DNA of 64,000 nt from Blastomussa wellsi (taxonomy: Eukaryota > Cnidaria > Anthozoa > Scleractinia > Plerogyridae), in NCBI GenBank assembly GCA_947652115.1, contig OX393563.1:12803369-12867368 (forward strand), read 5' to 3'. The notes below the pieces were generated by a model. That model ran no database searches, was not told the DNA's origin, and worked only from the letters and a program-made list of their open reading frames with translations. The position numbers and the translations under genes are program-made. Positions 20,964 through 33,800 of the stretch are shown in pieces (the first letter of the stretch is position 1; every line of letters begins with the position of its first letter).

Positions 20964-22252
20964 CTAGAAACAAGCTAAGGAATTGAATTGAACGTGTCAT
21001 AAACAGAGGCAGGAAATTGACAACAGCTAGGGCCGTAGCAAGCATTAGGCTAACCGAGGCACGAGCTTGCCGCAGTCATTTATTTTCGTGATCCCAGTGT
21101 TGTATTGAAATGTAGTTACCATTAACACCCTAAATACCTAAAAAGATGATTTAATCATATGGGCATTGCCTCAATCAGGTATATTTTTCCGGCTACGGAC
21201 TTAGTCAGACTAACCAGTTTATTCGTAGCTATCACATGCATGGAGAATCGAAAAAAATTTAGTTCGAATTCAAACTACAAGTTTTAGCCGATCTATCAGA
21301 AAATTAAAATTATTAGATCCTTTATGTTTTAAATGATACAAAGTGAGACATATGGTCTCATAGATGTAGGGCGATATTTCTGTATAGAAGAGGTGGATAA
21401 ATAAGTCGGAGATATAGCCCATGAAAAATCCAACATACTGCAAGTGAATTAGCATAACTGGAGTCCCAAGAACCCAGTGCTACGAGTGATGATTGATGCA
21501 ATGCGTCTTTCTTCATTCTTTGGCTCAAAAGTTTTACTCATGACTTTAGTTCATCAGTTTCAAGCCATGTGCGTGCTATACGAAGTCAGTTTTAGAGCAC
21601 AGGATAAGTGTAAGAATTGCTGGAGACACAGCCGCGAGCATCATTGTACTCCACAGCAATCTCTTTTTCTCAAAACAATAAACAAATAAGATAAAAATTA
21701 ACTAGTAAGTGTATACACTCTAATATGGCTCTGTATAACTTCAGTTCTACAAAACTGATGAAATCCCGGCTACAAGTCAGAATATTAGGTCATATATCTA
21801 ATTTGTCTATATTTCTCAATATGCAGAATTAAAACAGACGTCGCTGTAAGAATACATTATAGGGTGGAACAATAATTTTTTCGTTAATGTATGCAGTGCC
21901 CGAAAACTGTAACTTTGGCGCCAAAACACGACTTAGCTAAATTAAACTCAGGCAGGAGGTTTTCCATTTTTCCCGCCACCAATAACCTGCAAAGAAATTG
22001 CAAGACTTAGAAAGCAGATCATTTTAAACTTTTTATCCCAAATAGGTAACAATCCTGTTGTAAAGTAGCGTAAGACTCTTGGAAAACCAGTTAGGGTACG
22101 GTCGAGTACACCCTTAATTTATCGCGCGCTAAATTTAAGTGTTTGCCTGAAAATTTGCATTGCTGTTTTATTATGGTTTGATCAAGCATAGCCATTTTCG
22201 TATGCGCGTGTATGTATATGTACAAGAGCGATTAAGGTTTATATTTGACACT
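20964..22252. other. Intergenic region between the GPCR and the D8C gene
   Basis: No gene supported. It should contain the GPCR 3' UTR (AATAAA at about 21679 is distant) and the promoter of the D8C gene. Confidence 0.4.
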
Positions 22253-25066
22253 ATGAAACCTTCCTTTTTTGTTGTCGTTGGATTCTTGGCAAGTTTAGAG
22301 ATTATTCTGCATATAAAAGGTAAATTGCTCAGTTGAACTTAAATTGTCTTGTGTCCTTCAGTTTTCTTACTTATTTACTAATTAATCAAGTGTTGATCAT
22401 GTTTATGCAGCCGAAGCTAACAGCGCTAAAACAAGTTATTTTGCCTTCTTTTGTGTTAAGTTAATTCAAACACGGTATATGTGCTTTCAAGTTGACTCTT
22501 TCGTGTGGTAAATTCTTGACGAATGTGCTGCGCAAACTTGGCAACGCATCATATCATTCTTATTTAGCGGGAAATTAATTAAGCCTAGTCATGTTTAACT
22601 CTACAACTTTGACAGAAGATACAAAGTGTACATTACACGATAAAAACATAGACATAAATGATTTATACATACTTCAGTGTTGTTGCAGAGTTTATTGTTA
22701 AATTTTGTCTCAGTTTGCGTTAATGCACGTCGCACAAGTCCAACAATTTAAAAATTTAATTTCTTTTCTAATCGACCGCAGCATACATAAGATCACTTAG
22801 TAACTAATAGAACAGGTTAAACTCAGTTTGCGTCCTTTTTTCACTTTGTCAGTCAATACTCATTTGTTAAAAAGTAATTAATGATTTTCTCGAGCTCCGA
22901 TGTTTGTACCAATGTTGCAGCTGCTACCGACGTTGATGAATGCTCCGACTACATTAAATTAACCGGCGCTTATCGCAGCGTTACTTACTATGATTCCTCG
23001 ATTGAGAGATGCGACAATCAGCTGCAGCGGGAATGGTACAGGTTTATGGAGCAAGCTGGACGCATGATGCCCACAGAATGTGTAGCTAAGTTTCATTGCG
23101 GAGCGTTCGGTCCCGGCTGGTTGGACGGTGTCCACCCCATGCCTCAGGATGGGAGGGTGATGCGGAGAGTGTGCTTTCATCTCGAAGGAGAGTGCTGTAA
23201 GGAGTGGATGTTTATTCAAGTTAGGAACTGCGGAGATTTCATGGTGTATCATTTGGAGCCTCCGCCCAAGTGCCCATTGAGGTTCTGCGGCGACGCTGTT
23301 AAGGAGTCGAGCTCCAGTGTCGTGGAAGGTTAGTACTTTCAGTGATCACTGACTTAGATACTGACTGAATGACTTTCTGACTCGACCAGTCACTCATGCA
23401 GTCACTATCCGCTTGCCTCAATTACTGACAAGCCTTAAGTGTGGGTGACTGACTGATTAATGTATCCATCCTCTGACTGTCGAAATGACTTACTTACTGA
23501 GCTTCTGACTGTCTAACTGACAAATCAAATGGCCAATTTGGGCGATTGTCCGATATATGTGACTGACTCTGGCTGGCGGACTGACTCAGCCACTCGGACA
23601 CTTTTGCAACTTGACTGACTTTCTTACATATGGACTTACAGACTCATTAAATAGTTGACAAACGACCGACTAACTCCTTCACAATCGTCCTTGTAAGTTT
23701 TGCCATTAAAACCATTCAAGTATCTGGAGATTAATTAAGTTCATTGCTTTGAATCGAATAAACAGTTGCCCATGAGTGCAGGAATCCCAGCGTGCTGGCA
23801 GCTATGGACAGAGCGCAGGGGTTTTATGATCCTTTCGTTTCACTCACTGACATTGCACTCACTCCTGGATGGTACAGATTTAAAGACGCGGCGGGTAAGT
23901 GACTATCTTCCTTACTGTGTCACTGGAGTTGTTTTCACTTATGTGACGTAAGTAATTCGTGTTTGCTTTGGTTTTGTTCTAATGTACGCTCATTGATTGG
24001 TTTAAAAATCTCGCGCCACTTTTTCAACAAATCAGATGTAACGTTTTCCCGCCCTTTTGGTTTTGCTTCGAGTTTTGATTGGTTTACTTGATTTTTTTTG
24101 TACGTCCTTTGTGATTGGCCAGAGTGACTACTCTGGTTTTGATTTTACGATTCTTAATTAAAACCTGCTCTAATTACATTCAGTAATTCCAAATGGCTGT
24201 GATGATGTGTTTTTTTTTTTGGTGGGGGGGGGGGGGGATTGCTACACCCACACCCACACGACCCCCTCAGCCACGTCGACAGCAAGCTACTCCTAAGCTC
24301 ATAATTTGGGGTTTACTTCGGTGTAAGAACCTGTGACTTTTTTGTTTGTTTTTGACCTATTGTTTCTGTGTTCTGGAGTAGTAGTTGTTCGTTCTTTGTT
24401 TTACGTCACTGGTGAGTTTCACAGGTTCTTACACCGAGAATGAGCGAAAATTTGCCGTTCAGATTTAGCTATAACATTTATTTCGACTTCACCCCCTTCG
24501 ACTTCATATTATACAGCTTATTTTCTTGTCATTGCAGCCATATAAAGAGATATTCTCGATGTTTATTTAGCAACTATAAGGGGTCATGTGCTCGATTCTT
24601 ATCGGGAAGTCAGTTCTTAATAATTATTTCCATGCTTGTCACGTAAAGTATATTACCGGTACATCTTTATGTAGTTGTTTTATGCTTAACGTCGTTCTTT
24701 TTAAAGGCGTTTGATTTATATGGCAGAACTCAAAAAACTACACCGAATTTGTCGGTTCTAGCTATTTTGAATGACCTTTTCTCCGTGTACGTAGGTTTTC
24801 AGATGGCCGATAAGTGCGTCAGCTTGTACCGCTGTGGCACGCACGCAACTGGCTGGCTGAAAGATGATCCCCCTGTGGAATCCGATGGCCCTGTACTCAG
24901 AGAAGTCTGTTTTCACTGGCTTGATAACTGCTGTTACTTCAAGCAACAAATTTTGGTTCGTCGGTGTAAACATTTTTTCGTGTACGAACTTCCTGGAACT
25001 GGCAAGAGCTTCTTGCGCTATTGCGGCAATGGCACGGCTACTCATAATCACTGGAGTGAAGAATAA
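22253..25066 (+). CDS. Secreted protein with two D8C (uromodulin-type) domains, four exons
   Basis: Exons 22253-22319, 22921-23328, 23766-23894 and 24795-25066 (TAA) join with all introns in phase 1, giving 291 aa. Exon 1 is a signal peptide (FFVVVGFLASLEIIL). The first D8C domain (about 30-145) is wholly in exon 2 and shows GAYRS, CDNQL, WYRF, CVAKFHCG, GWLDGVHP, VCFH and RFCGD. The second (about 163-278) is split over exons 3 and 4 and shows GWYRF, KCVSLYRCG, TGWLK, REVCFHW and RYCGNG. D8C domains with eight conserved cysteines occur in uromodulin, GP2 and OIT3, usually before a ZP domain; no ZP domain, EGF domain or anchor follows here. A role in mucus, matrix or pathogen binding is inference. 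Confidence 0.9.
23329..23765. other. Intron 2 of the D8C gene with degenerate GACTGACT repeats
   Basis: From 23341 to 23660 the sequence is rich in CTGACTGA/GACTGACT words, evidently a decayed tetranucleotide repeat. Confidence 0.6.
24318..24437. mobile_element. MITE with CGGTGTAAGAACCTGTGA ends
   Basis: CGGTGTAAGAACCTGTGA is mirrored by TCACAGGTTCTTACACCG. The centre contains TTTTTGTTTGTTTTTGACC and GTTCGTTCTTTG. Close relatives occur in both array units at 57360-57491 and 61686-61817. It lies in an intron of the D8C gene. Confidence 0.88.
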
Positions 25067-25257
25067 GCTCTTTGCTTCAGTGTAAATAATTCATGTAACA
25101 ATAACACAGTGCAGCTGTCATTTAAAAATATGGGATGATTGTAAACTTTAATTAACATATATGGGACAGTAGGCGTAGGAAGGCGAAAACAATGGTTCAC
25201 AAGCTCCGATCACGAACGTGAGGGGATTCGGGCAGAGGGCGTTTTATGATTCTGAAG

Positions 25258-25454
25258 CTCTCTCCTCCGCAGAGTCTCCGGGGAGGGAGAGAAGGGGAGA
25301 ATTAAAATCCGGGAGCGCGGGGCACCCCGTTTTCGTCCTTCCCAGCATTCACCGCGAACTCTGAATTCCCTTCTCCCCAGCCTCCACGCGCTTTCTTTTC
25401 ACCTCTCCCTATTCCCCTTCCCGAAAATGAAAGAGGCCTCTGCGGAGGAGAGAG
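25258..25454. mobile_element. TIR element with CTCTCCTCCGCAGAG ends
   Basis: CTCTCCTCCGCAGAG and CTCTGCGGAGGAGAG are perfect inverses. The body is GC-rich relative to its surroundings. No coding capacity. Confidence 0.78.
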
Positions 25455-25493
25455 ATTCTGAAGGGATTGGGGAAGAGGACAGGAAGCGCCACT

Positions 25494-25575
25494 CATTATC
25501 GTCCCCAGAGCCGTTTGTCCCTCTTAGTCGGCGGAGCCTGAGCACAATAAACAAGTGGAAACACATGGTTTGATT
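25494..25575. mobile_element. Half copy of the 14838-15122 palindromic MITE
   Basis: It starts CATTATCGTCCCCAGAGCC, continues TTTGTCCCTCTTA and ACACATGGTTTGATTGGCT, and matches the left arm. The right arm is missing. Confidence 0.7.
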
Positions 25576-27808
25576 GGCTAGATTTTAAAAAAGACGCCTG
25601 CATTTCTCAGCACCTCAACTTTGACGGACCAACACTACGAATCGTTTTCAGTGGAGTAACAATTATGGTATCAAACAAATGCCTATTCACTGGTGAACAA
25701 GTTGTTCTTGCCATTACAGGTTACCATAGCAACAGTATGACCTTCTAAACACAGCCATAATTTTAGCTTTAACTTCTAATAACTCAAAAACAAGCTAGGT
25801 GACCCATATTTTTTATTATTAAACTTTGACCAGTAAGACAAGTTGAACCTTTTTGTAAAGATTAAAAAAATTTGTTCATGGGGTTCAAAGCCACCTTAAC
25901 TTTATGAAATTAAAAAAACACTACCGTCTTCTATCCCAGCTACATCCGTTAAACTTGGTGAATACAATCTTCTGCCTTGTATTTTATTTGTGCAAACTTT
26001 GATTTTTGAAAAAAAAGTTATTTCCCATCATATTCCCATACAAACACTAATTTTTGACGGCTTTTCCTGTCCGTCAAGATGGCGTGGAAAGGCCTATTAA
26101 AGTGCAAACTGAGAGAAACACAAACGAAACAAACTGATAAATTCAAAAGTTGGTTCAACGCCAGTGAACTACAGACAACAGTATATTTATTTCCTTGTTC
26201 AATCATTGTTACATGTATATACCGTATATAGGAACGTATTTACTGAGGCAAATGATGGACAGTCTACTGTGCCATTTTACCTCAAAAGAACAACCATTCT
26301 TTCCCCGATAAATAAAACAACAATTAGCTAATGCATCGAGAAAGTAACGCATGTTCTACAGCACCAAAACGAAAACAAAATCACGTACAAAAAGTTCAAT
26401 TTACATCACATTTGTTCAGGTTATTACAATGCTACTTCCGTTCAAGTACACGTATTTATAATCTATTAAGACTTATTAACATGTATTGACAATCAATACA
26501 ACCGATATTGAGTTATCATTTTAACGATTATTCATCGAAGTGGAGGAAAAAAGCTTTCGCTTTCCACCGGCACCGAGGTGAATAACTGTGTTTATTGAAT
26601 ATATCAGAGTAAAACCCGTGAATTCCCAATAAAAGAAGAGCACCACTTTAAAACCAATGAACAGTGTAGGATCGAGTGATTTTCGATTGAAAACAAAGTA
26701 AACGTCAGTGTATTAGATATTCTCAAATCATTTACTTATTGAGGACATTTCAGTTACAAATATTGTCCCAAGTAACCATTTGTTGGTTTAGTTTTCATCT
26801 ACTGGACTCTCTTACTGCTCAAAAATAACACCAACTTGCACCAGCTAGCAAGAAACATAATTTGCTTTCAACCAATCACAAGCGACACCAAAGCACTCGT
26901 GACTTGGCTTACGCGTGAATTTTCCCGCGCTTTTCACGGGTTCCAGGTTCTTTCATCGACTTCTGATTGGTTCATTTCGTTTAATGTGATCCGCATTCTA
27001 TCTTGAGTTCACTGTTTCGGTCGTTTCTGCACTACTTACACATTTTGACTATACTCAGTTCGCCGCATTCAATTCTGACTTCATGAAGGGGACCATAAAA
27101 ATATCTACGTCCATAAAAAAACAAAAGAAGCTTCAAAAAGCTGTACACTTTCAATGATATATTACAATTCTTTTTGGGGTTTTTCGTGGATTGAGGCATG
27201 CAACCAGTGAAGGATAGCAGAATACTTTTGCGCCACTGACTGAAGGCTTGGTAATTGTCCATGTAAGAAGATGCGTTTCAATCTTGCTCACAGCTGACTA
27301 TGTACCTAAACAAAGGAAAGGAAACGAGGATCAGGTTAATTGGCATATGAGAACAAAGAAAACAACGTTATGAGGTATAACTTACTAACGTAAAAGTTTA
27401 TTCTCGTACAGCGATAGCCTCAACAGGCTCTGCAGTGGGAAAAATTTGGGGAAAATGTCGGCGAGAGAAGGAAGCCGAATTTGCCAGCGTGATCTGCGCG
27501 CATTTTCCCTAGGCTCGCTGGGAGCTTGTTCGCAGACTAGAACCGCGACATTTTTGCACCCTTTGCTTTCTCCATCACCCCATCGACCCGCTCAGATGAA
27601 TTTTCCTCACCCAGTAGAGTGACAACCTTGCAACGACATGGCCGCGCCCTGTCACGTTACTGTGCAGCGAGAGAAAGCAGTGCGCAACAGTGCCAAAGAT
27701 ACTGCTACAGTTATTTTATCGACGTTGCTAAAGGAATTAGCCTATCGCATTGCAGCAAAACAACAATTGAAGGTTTACGATAGTTGTTAAAAAGAAACTA
27801 TGCTAAGC
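25576..27808. other. Intergenic region, no gene seen
   Basis: About 2.2 kb of AT-rich DNA between the D8C gene and the 3' end of GCLM. Open frames here (for example 27032-27262 minus) show no family likeness. It should contain the GCLM 3' UTR. Confidence 0.45.
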
Positions 27809-30800
27809 TTAGTACCCTTTGTTTTTGATGACTCCTCGACACCTGACAAGCACTGAATATCTAAGGGCCCACACGGGTCTCCAACCTTGGACGGGTACAT
27901 TTTCAGAGCCTCCTGCCAGCACCTCTTGAAGACTCTCCTTAGTAAGAAGGTCTGAAAGGTTACAAACCAAAACATGACAAGATGATAACTCTCGGGTTTC
28001 AAAAGAACCTGAAGAAAATTACTTAATCCATTCTGAAAATGCGTAGTTTTGATTTGGTAAAATGTTGCTAAGAAAGTAATTTTTATTTTTCCAAATGCTG
28101 ATCAAATGTGTCCTTTCATACCTTTTGGGTCCGCATGTGTCAGCAGTTGAATGTCACGCTTCTCACTGAATGCCACTAGGTCCTGCAAGAATACAATTTA
28201 CCATTTATGAGTATGTGTTACAAGGTCCCTGTTGCACATGCAAAGCAACGCATACAGTACCGCTGCTGTGCTTTGTAAATAATCTGTAACCATTCCTTAC
28301 AATTTCTTCAAGGAAATTATTTTTTTTCACAAAACGTTATTTGTGATGACTTCCAACTTGTTCATTTCTGCAATTACATTGTATTATTTCCTGCTTCACT
28401 ATGTGCACATCATAAACTCAGCTAACAACCTTTCAATTTTTTAAAAAGCTGCTGCCACCGTGGTAAAAACCGTATTGGTGTATGTATAAATCTTTTAGAT
28501 TGACTTGAATGTATCCATTCATGTACACGTTTGACTTGGTTTACAGCAGCTTCTAAAATAAAAATGTTTTTAATGACTGGGCTCCTCGTCCGGACTTGGG
28601 CTTGCATATCGTACAGGTACAAGGCTGGTATATCTTGTACACTGTCTCTTCCTTTGGCAAACCTTGACTCATCTATGAATACAAATCTTGTTTTCTAGTG
28701 CTGCTGAGGTATATTCATGACTGCACCTGTAGGCTTTGCATTTGGATAGCACAAGGCCAGCAAATTAATTATTCTGATTTCAAAAGCACCTTTGGCATGA
28801 CGCAACAGGAAGCGAGATTGACTTGATTGATTTCAGGCTTAACCTGAAACAAAGGACAAAAACACTAATTAATATAACTACACGTATATGAAAAATATGG
28901 CGGATGTCCAATGAATTCTATTCTTTTTTAAGTTTCTCCACTGAAATTTACAATGGCAGCCATGGTTTTGGTTGGAAAATATTCAAATCCAGGTTTTTCT
29001 GGTGGATGCTGAGCAAGAAAGAGTGAAGGCATATGTGAACTTCGAAAGAAAAGGAAAAGAAAGGTTATGCATTATTCTTTAATAATTATAAAACATCAAC
29101 AACACACCATACCCGTGCCCACTCATAAAGTTTTTCCAGTGCAGGCTTGTCCAAGTCACACACACCCAAGCTATCCACATATCCACTATCCAACAAATAC
29201 TCCATTTCCTAATAAGAAAATATTAAATAGGTTCGCGTACATTAATTGCACATGTGTCTAACTACAGATTATGACGAACATCAGGCAATTACCTTGGAAA
29301 CATTTCCAGGACAATGATACCAAGCGGAAGGAAAAACAAGAACCAAAATTTAGCAGGGCTGCAAGCAGTTGGACAATGACCATAGGTAAGTTAAGGTAAC
29401 CTTAGCCCGGTTTCTGTAGCATGAAGCGACAGAGAGTATTTCTACTCCCCCCTGGATGGGATGCTAGTCCATCACAGGGTTACCCCCCAGCAGTAAATTT
29501 GCCGGTATCCATTTATACATCTGGGTGAAGAGAGGCACTGTGAGAGTAAAGTGTCTTGCCCAAGAACACAACGCAGTGCCCCAGCTAGAGGCTCGAACCC
29601 GGACCGTCCGATCCGGAGTCCAGCGCACTAACCATTAGGCCACTGCTCCTCCCAATTTTGCCAGTGCTCTGATGAAATCCAAACTGTGGTCGGAGAGAAT
29701 GTCTGGGCAAATTTTTGTGTCTTCCAATGCAGACACCACTGTTTTACATTAACTATGTGCTGTTAATGACTTTGGTCTGTAATATGACTTTCCGACTTCA
29801 CCTAATGTTTTGTCAGATTAAAATGTCCCTTCATGGGAAACATTATTTGCAGCCCTGATTTAGACATTTGAGAGTTACCTGTTTTATTGGCTTTGTTAAA
29901 AGCAGCCTTTTAGATTGAATGTAGGACTCATTGCTTGTTTACTTATGAGAAGGCTCACTTTTGGAGACCACATATACAAACATGGAAACCACAAGCTATC
30001 CTTGAAGCTTTGCTGTTTAGGCATACAGGTTGCACAAAGTATAATACCAGAAACATGAGCCTGTTCAATCTCTATTTGTTTATTCATCATTTACTTATCT
30101 ATTCACTATCTATTATCTGTACATGTAAGCTAGCTTTGTGCAAATTTGGGTTGTATATTTAACGATTTAGTCCCATTACAAATTAGCTGACAGTGATCTT
30201 AATTCACTTGGATTTTTTATTGTAAATATAGATTTTAGATTAAATTTATACCTCCTAGCACAGTTTGTACTGTTTTAGGAGCACCTTTATTAAAGATCTA
30301 CTTTAAATTGTTTACAAAACTTCACACAAAGCAAAATTTATGGCAGCGAACGACAGAAGCAGAAATGCATCAAAAACAATTTTATTTACACAAGGCTTCT
30401 TTTTTGAAACTGCACGACTCAGACTTTGAATACTTACCTCCCAGAAACCTTTCAGCACCTTCATGCTGTCTTCACCTTGAAGATTTTCTGGTAATGCTAA
30501 GAACAAAGTGTCCACAGATTCCACCCCAAGCTCACACATGGCTATTGCAAACAAGGATAAAAATATTGATTACTACTAACAGTAGAGCAGCTGTGTTTTT
30601 GTCTTTTTGTGGTTGGAGCCTTTTTTGAGCTCAGGACCACAATTGATGAGAACAGAAGGTTGAGAATTATAAAACATTCTTCACCACAGAGATGAAAGGG
30701 TTTATACAAGTACATGTAAGCACAGCCTTACCTCTAAATAGTGCATCCTGGATAATGGCAGGCTTGAGTTCAATGGCAAATATTTTCACTAATAGGCCAA

Positions 30801-33800
30801 AAAAATAAAATGTAAATTTCTAAATAAAATACATTAATTCAAAGTCCTTTAAATTTTAATTTTGTTAATAATAAGTTGAAGAATTTTTTTGTTCCCAACC
30901 TTTATTTTGTCTTCCAATGCAGACGTCATTGTATAGCTGCGTTAACGTTAACTATGTGCTGTTAATGACTTTGGTCTGTAATATGACTTTCTGACTTCAC
31001 TAATGTTTTGTCAGATCAAAATGTCCCTTCATGGGAAAAATTATTTGCAGCCCTGATTTAGACATCTGAGAGTTACCAGTTTATGGCTTTGTTAAAAGCA
31101 CCCTTATAGAAGTACAGGTAGGACTCCACTGATTCAGCTTTAAAAATTGAACATCTAGAGATAATATGAATGGGCAGTACATTGTACAGTATTTACCTGA
31201 AATCTTGAGATGTTCTCTTTCTCCATGTTCTATTTTCTCCACAAACTTTTTGTTGACACACCTTACAGCTTTTCTCTGAAAATGGAAATTAAATTAAATT
31301 GCATTTACCAAGTTACTATCAAATCATTAGACAGAAAAGTGGTAAAACTGCGGTTAGAAATTTGAACTCGAAGCAGTTCCACTCTAAACAAGTGATCTGA
31401 AATAATTAATGTCATGAAAGTCAAAGAATACAACACAGTGACTTTGGCCAGGACTCAGACCAAGAATGCTTGATTTGGATTCCAGCATGCCAACCATAAT
31501 AGGCTGCCATGCCTCACAAAGGAGCATAGGAAAGGGTAGTGAAAATAACATTTTAGGAAGAGCATATTATGTTTGACAACCTAAATTACCCTTAACACCA
31601 AAGGAGTGATACAAAACCAAAAAGGAACAAGGATGGCTGAGGATGGGTTCAGATTGAAATGGGTTGGAAATGACGATTTTGAAAATTTTAGGCCAAATTT
31701 TTCAAAGTGCATGAACAATGTCGCAGCTTCTTTAAACTTGTTTTAGCTTTGGTGTGAATGGGTTACTATTGAGTATATTGCCTTTGTCCTGTGTAAACTA
31801 GGGTAATTCAAGTCATGAGATGCAACTTACTGGGCTAAAATCCTGCTCGTTGTTGTTTATGGGAAACATGTTACTCAAAGTTGTTCCAATGCTCTCTGAC
31901 AACTATGAGGGAAAAGTTAGATTAGATTAGTTTGTGAAATTCTCCATACCTTCATATAATACAATACGTCTACTATGTATAGTATGCAGGTCATGAGAAT
32001 TAAAGATGTGTTCATCTCAAAAAGGATGCAAAAAGTAAATTTTGGTGGGGACGCTGGGATACCTGTAGGAATGTCTTTTAAGCCCCACTGGATCACATAA
32101 TTTTTTTCTGCATTTTTAGTAAAATGGCACTAAAATTATGACTAACATGTACCGGTAACTACTTTCACTTCCACACAAAATGTGCCAAGAACATAAAAAT
32201 GGAGATATCAAGTAAACGATTTAAGGAAGAAGGGACCTGTAATTATTTTGTAGCATTTTTCCGAAGCTGCAAGGGCCAAACGTGAAAACATCAGATAGAC
32301 TTTTTAAAGTTGAGATGCAAATCTTCTGATGGTTTCAAAGTGATGACTCCTCTTATACCGAGCACACTGGCATAGTAAGTTTTGTCAAAACTGGACCACC
32401 ATTATTTTGAAGGTTTCCACTGGTTTAATTACATACGTCTTCAGGATCTTGCATTTTTGAAGTGATACTCATGATAGTGTCTCGTTAAGTCCGGTTTCTG
32501 TAGCATGATTTGTTAGGAGTGTTGCTAACCCCCCTCTTTCCCCAGAGGGGATGCTATTCCAATGGTGGTAACTCCCAAGCATTCTGTCAAGTTGCCCCAA
32601 CAAATTCCTGACCACTCCAAGCAAATTTCTAAAGCGTGCTGTACAAAGCAGTACATGATTACTAGGTTCCAATCTTCCTTGAACCACCCACGTATACTGC
32701 TGGAGCCGGTTGTTCAAAGGATGAATAACACTATCCACCAGAATCACTATACAGTGATAAGTGTTCACAAAGCAAACTACACTATAGTGTTATATCCACC
32801 CTTTGAACAACTGGGGCCTGGCTGGAGAGAGGCAAGTGCTGTGAAAGAAAAGTGTCTTGTCCTAGAACACAACACAAAGTCCAGACCGCCGTGCCTCCCA
32901 GCCACTGGGATGCCTATATAGTCTTGACATATTATTACAGGAAACCCAGTTGCAAGCATCAGGGTTCGCACACCTTTTCACAGACAAATTTCCAGGACGT
33001 TTCCAGGCCTTTTCCAGGACTCATATCGAATTTTCCAGGACTCCAAAATTCACATTAAACCCTTTTTCTTCCAAGATCCCAATACAAATTCTCCCAACTG
33101 TAAGCTTTGCATTTCTTATAAAGGTAGCTCAGAAAAATTCATTTCTTGATTTTAACAGATTTCCAGGACTTTCCAGGACCTGTAATCTTTTTTCAGCACT
33201 TTCTAGTCCTGGAAAATGCCATAATAAAATTCCAGGACTTTCCAGGTTTTCCAGGACCCGTGCGAACCCTTAAGTATACTGAATTGTATCTTCTGCCTAA
33301 AACCTTGGAACTAAACTGCACAAGAAAATACTTATTGATCTCTTGTTACATGTAACCCAATAAAATATTTATTAATTATGGTCATAATGGCCGATTCCCT
33401 CTATGAGACTTGTACGCAGGGAATCAAGGTACGTGTACACTGAAGTTGTTTTCAGCTGCACACGCCAAGTCTCGAAGATGCTGTACAACTACCATGATTC
33501 CAATCGTGCAAGTCTCATTGAGGGAATCAGGTATTCTAGTTTGGTGCAGTTCAACTAGAAAGCTCTGCTCGTTTGGACACTGTACACCTACATGTATCAA
33601 CAATTCATTCTTCTTCTTCATCTTCTCTTTATTTATAATATAAATAGTGTGTAAATGCTTTGGATAGTGTGAATAAAGAATGGACTTGACACCGAAAAGA
33701 ATAAGGTAACCTCGCAGTAAAATAATAAGCTTAGGATCGAAATACAGTAAATGCAGATCCGTGTATGACGCTGCAATATTACTTGTTTCTTGAGACAAAC

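Noticed and set aside
22881..22920. Alternative start of the D8C frame at 22881
   Set aside because: It would lack a signal peptide; the upstream exon 22253-22319 supplies one with matching phase.
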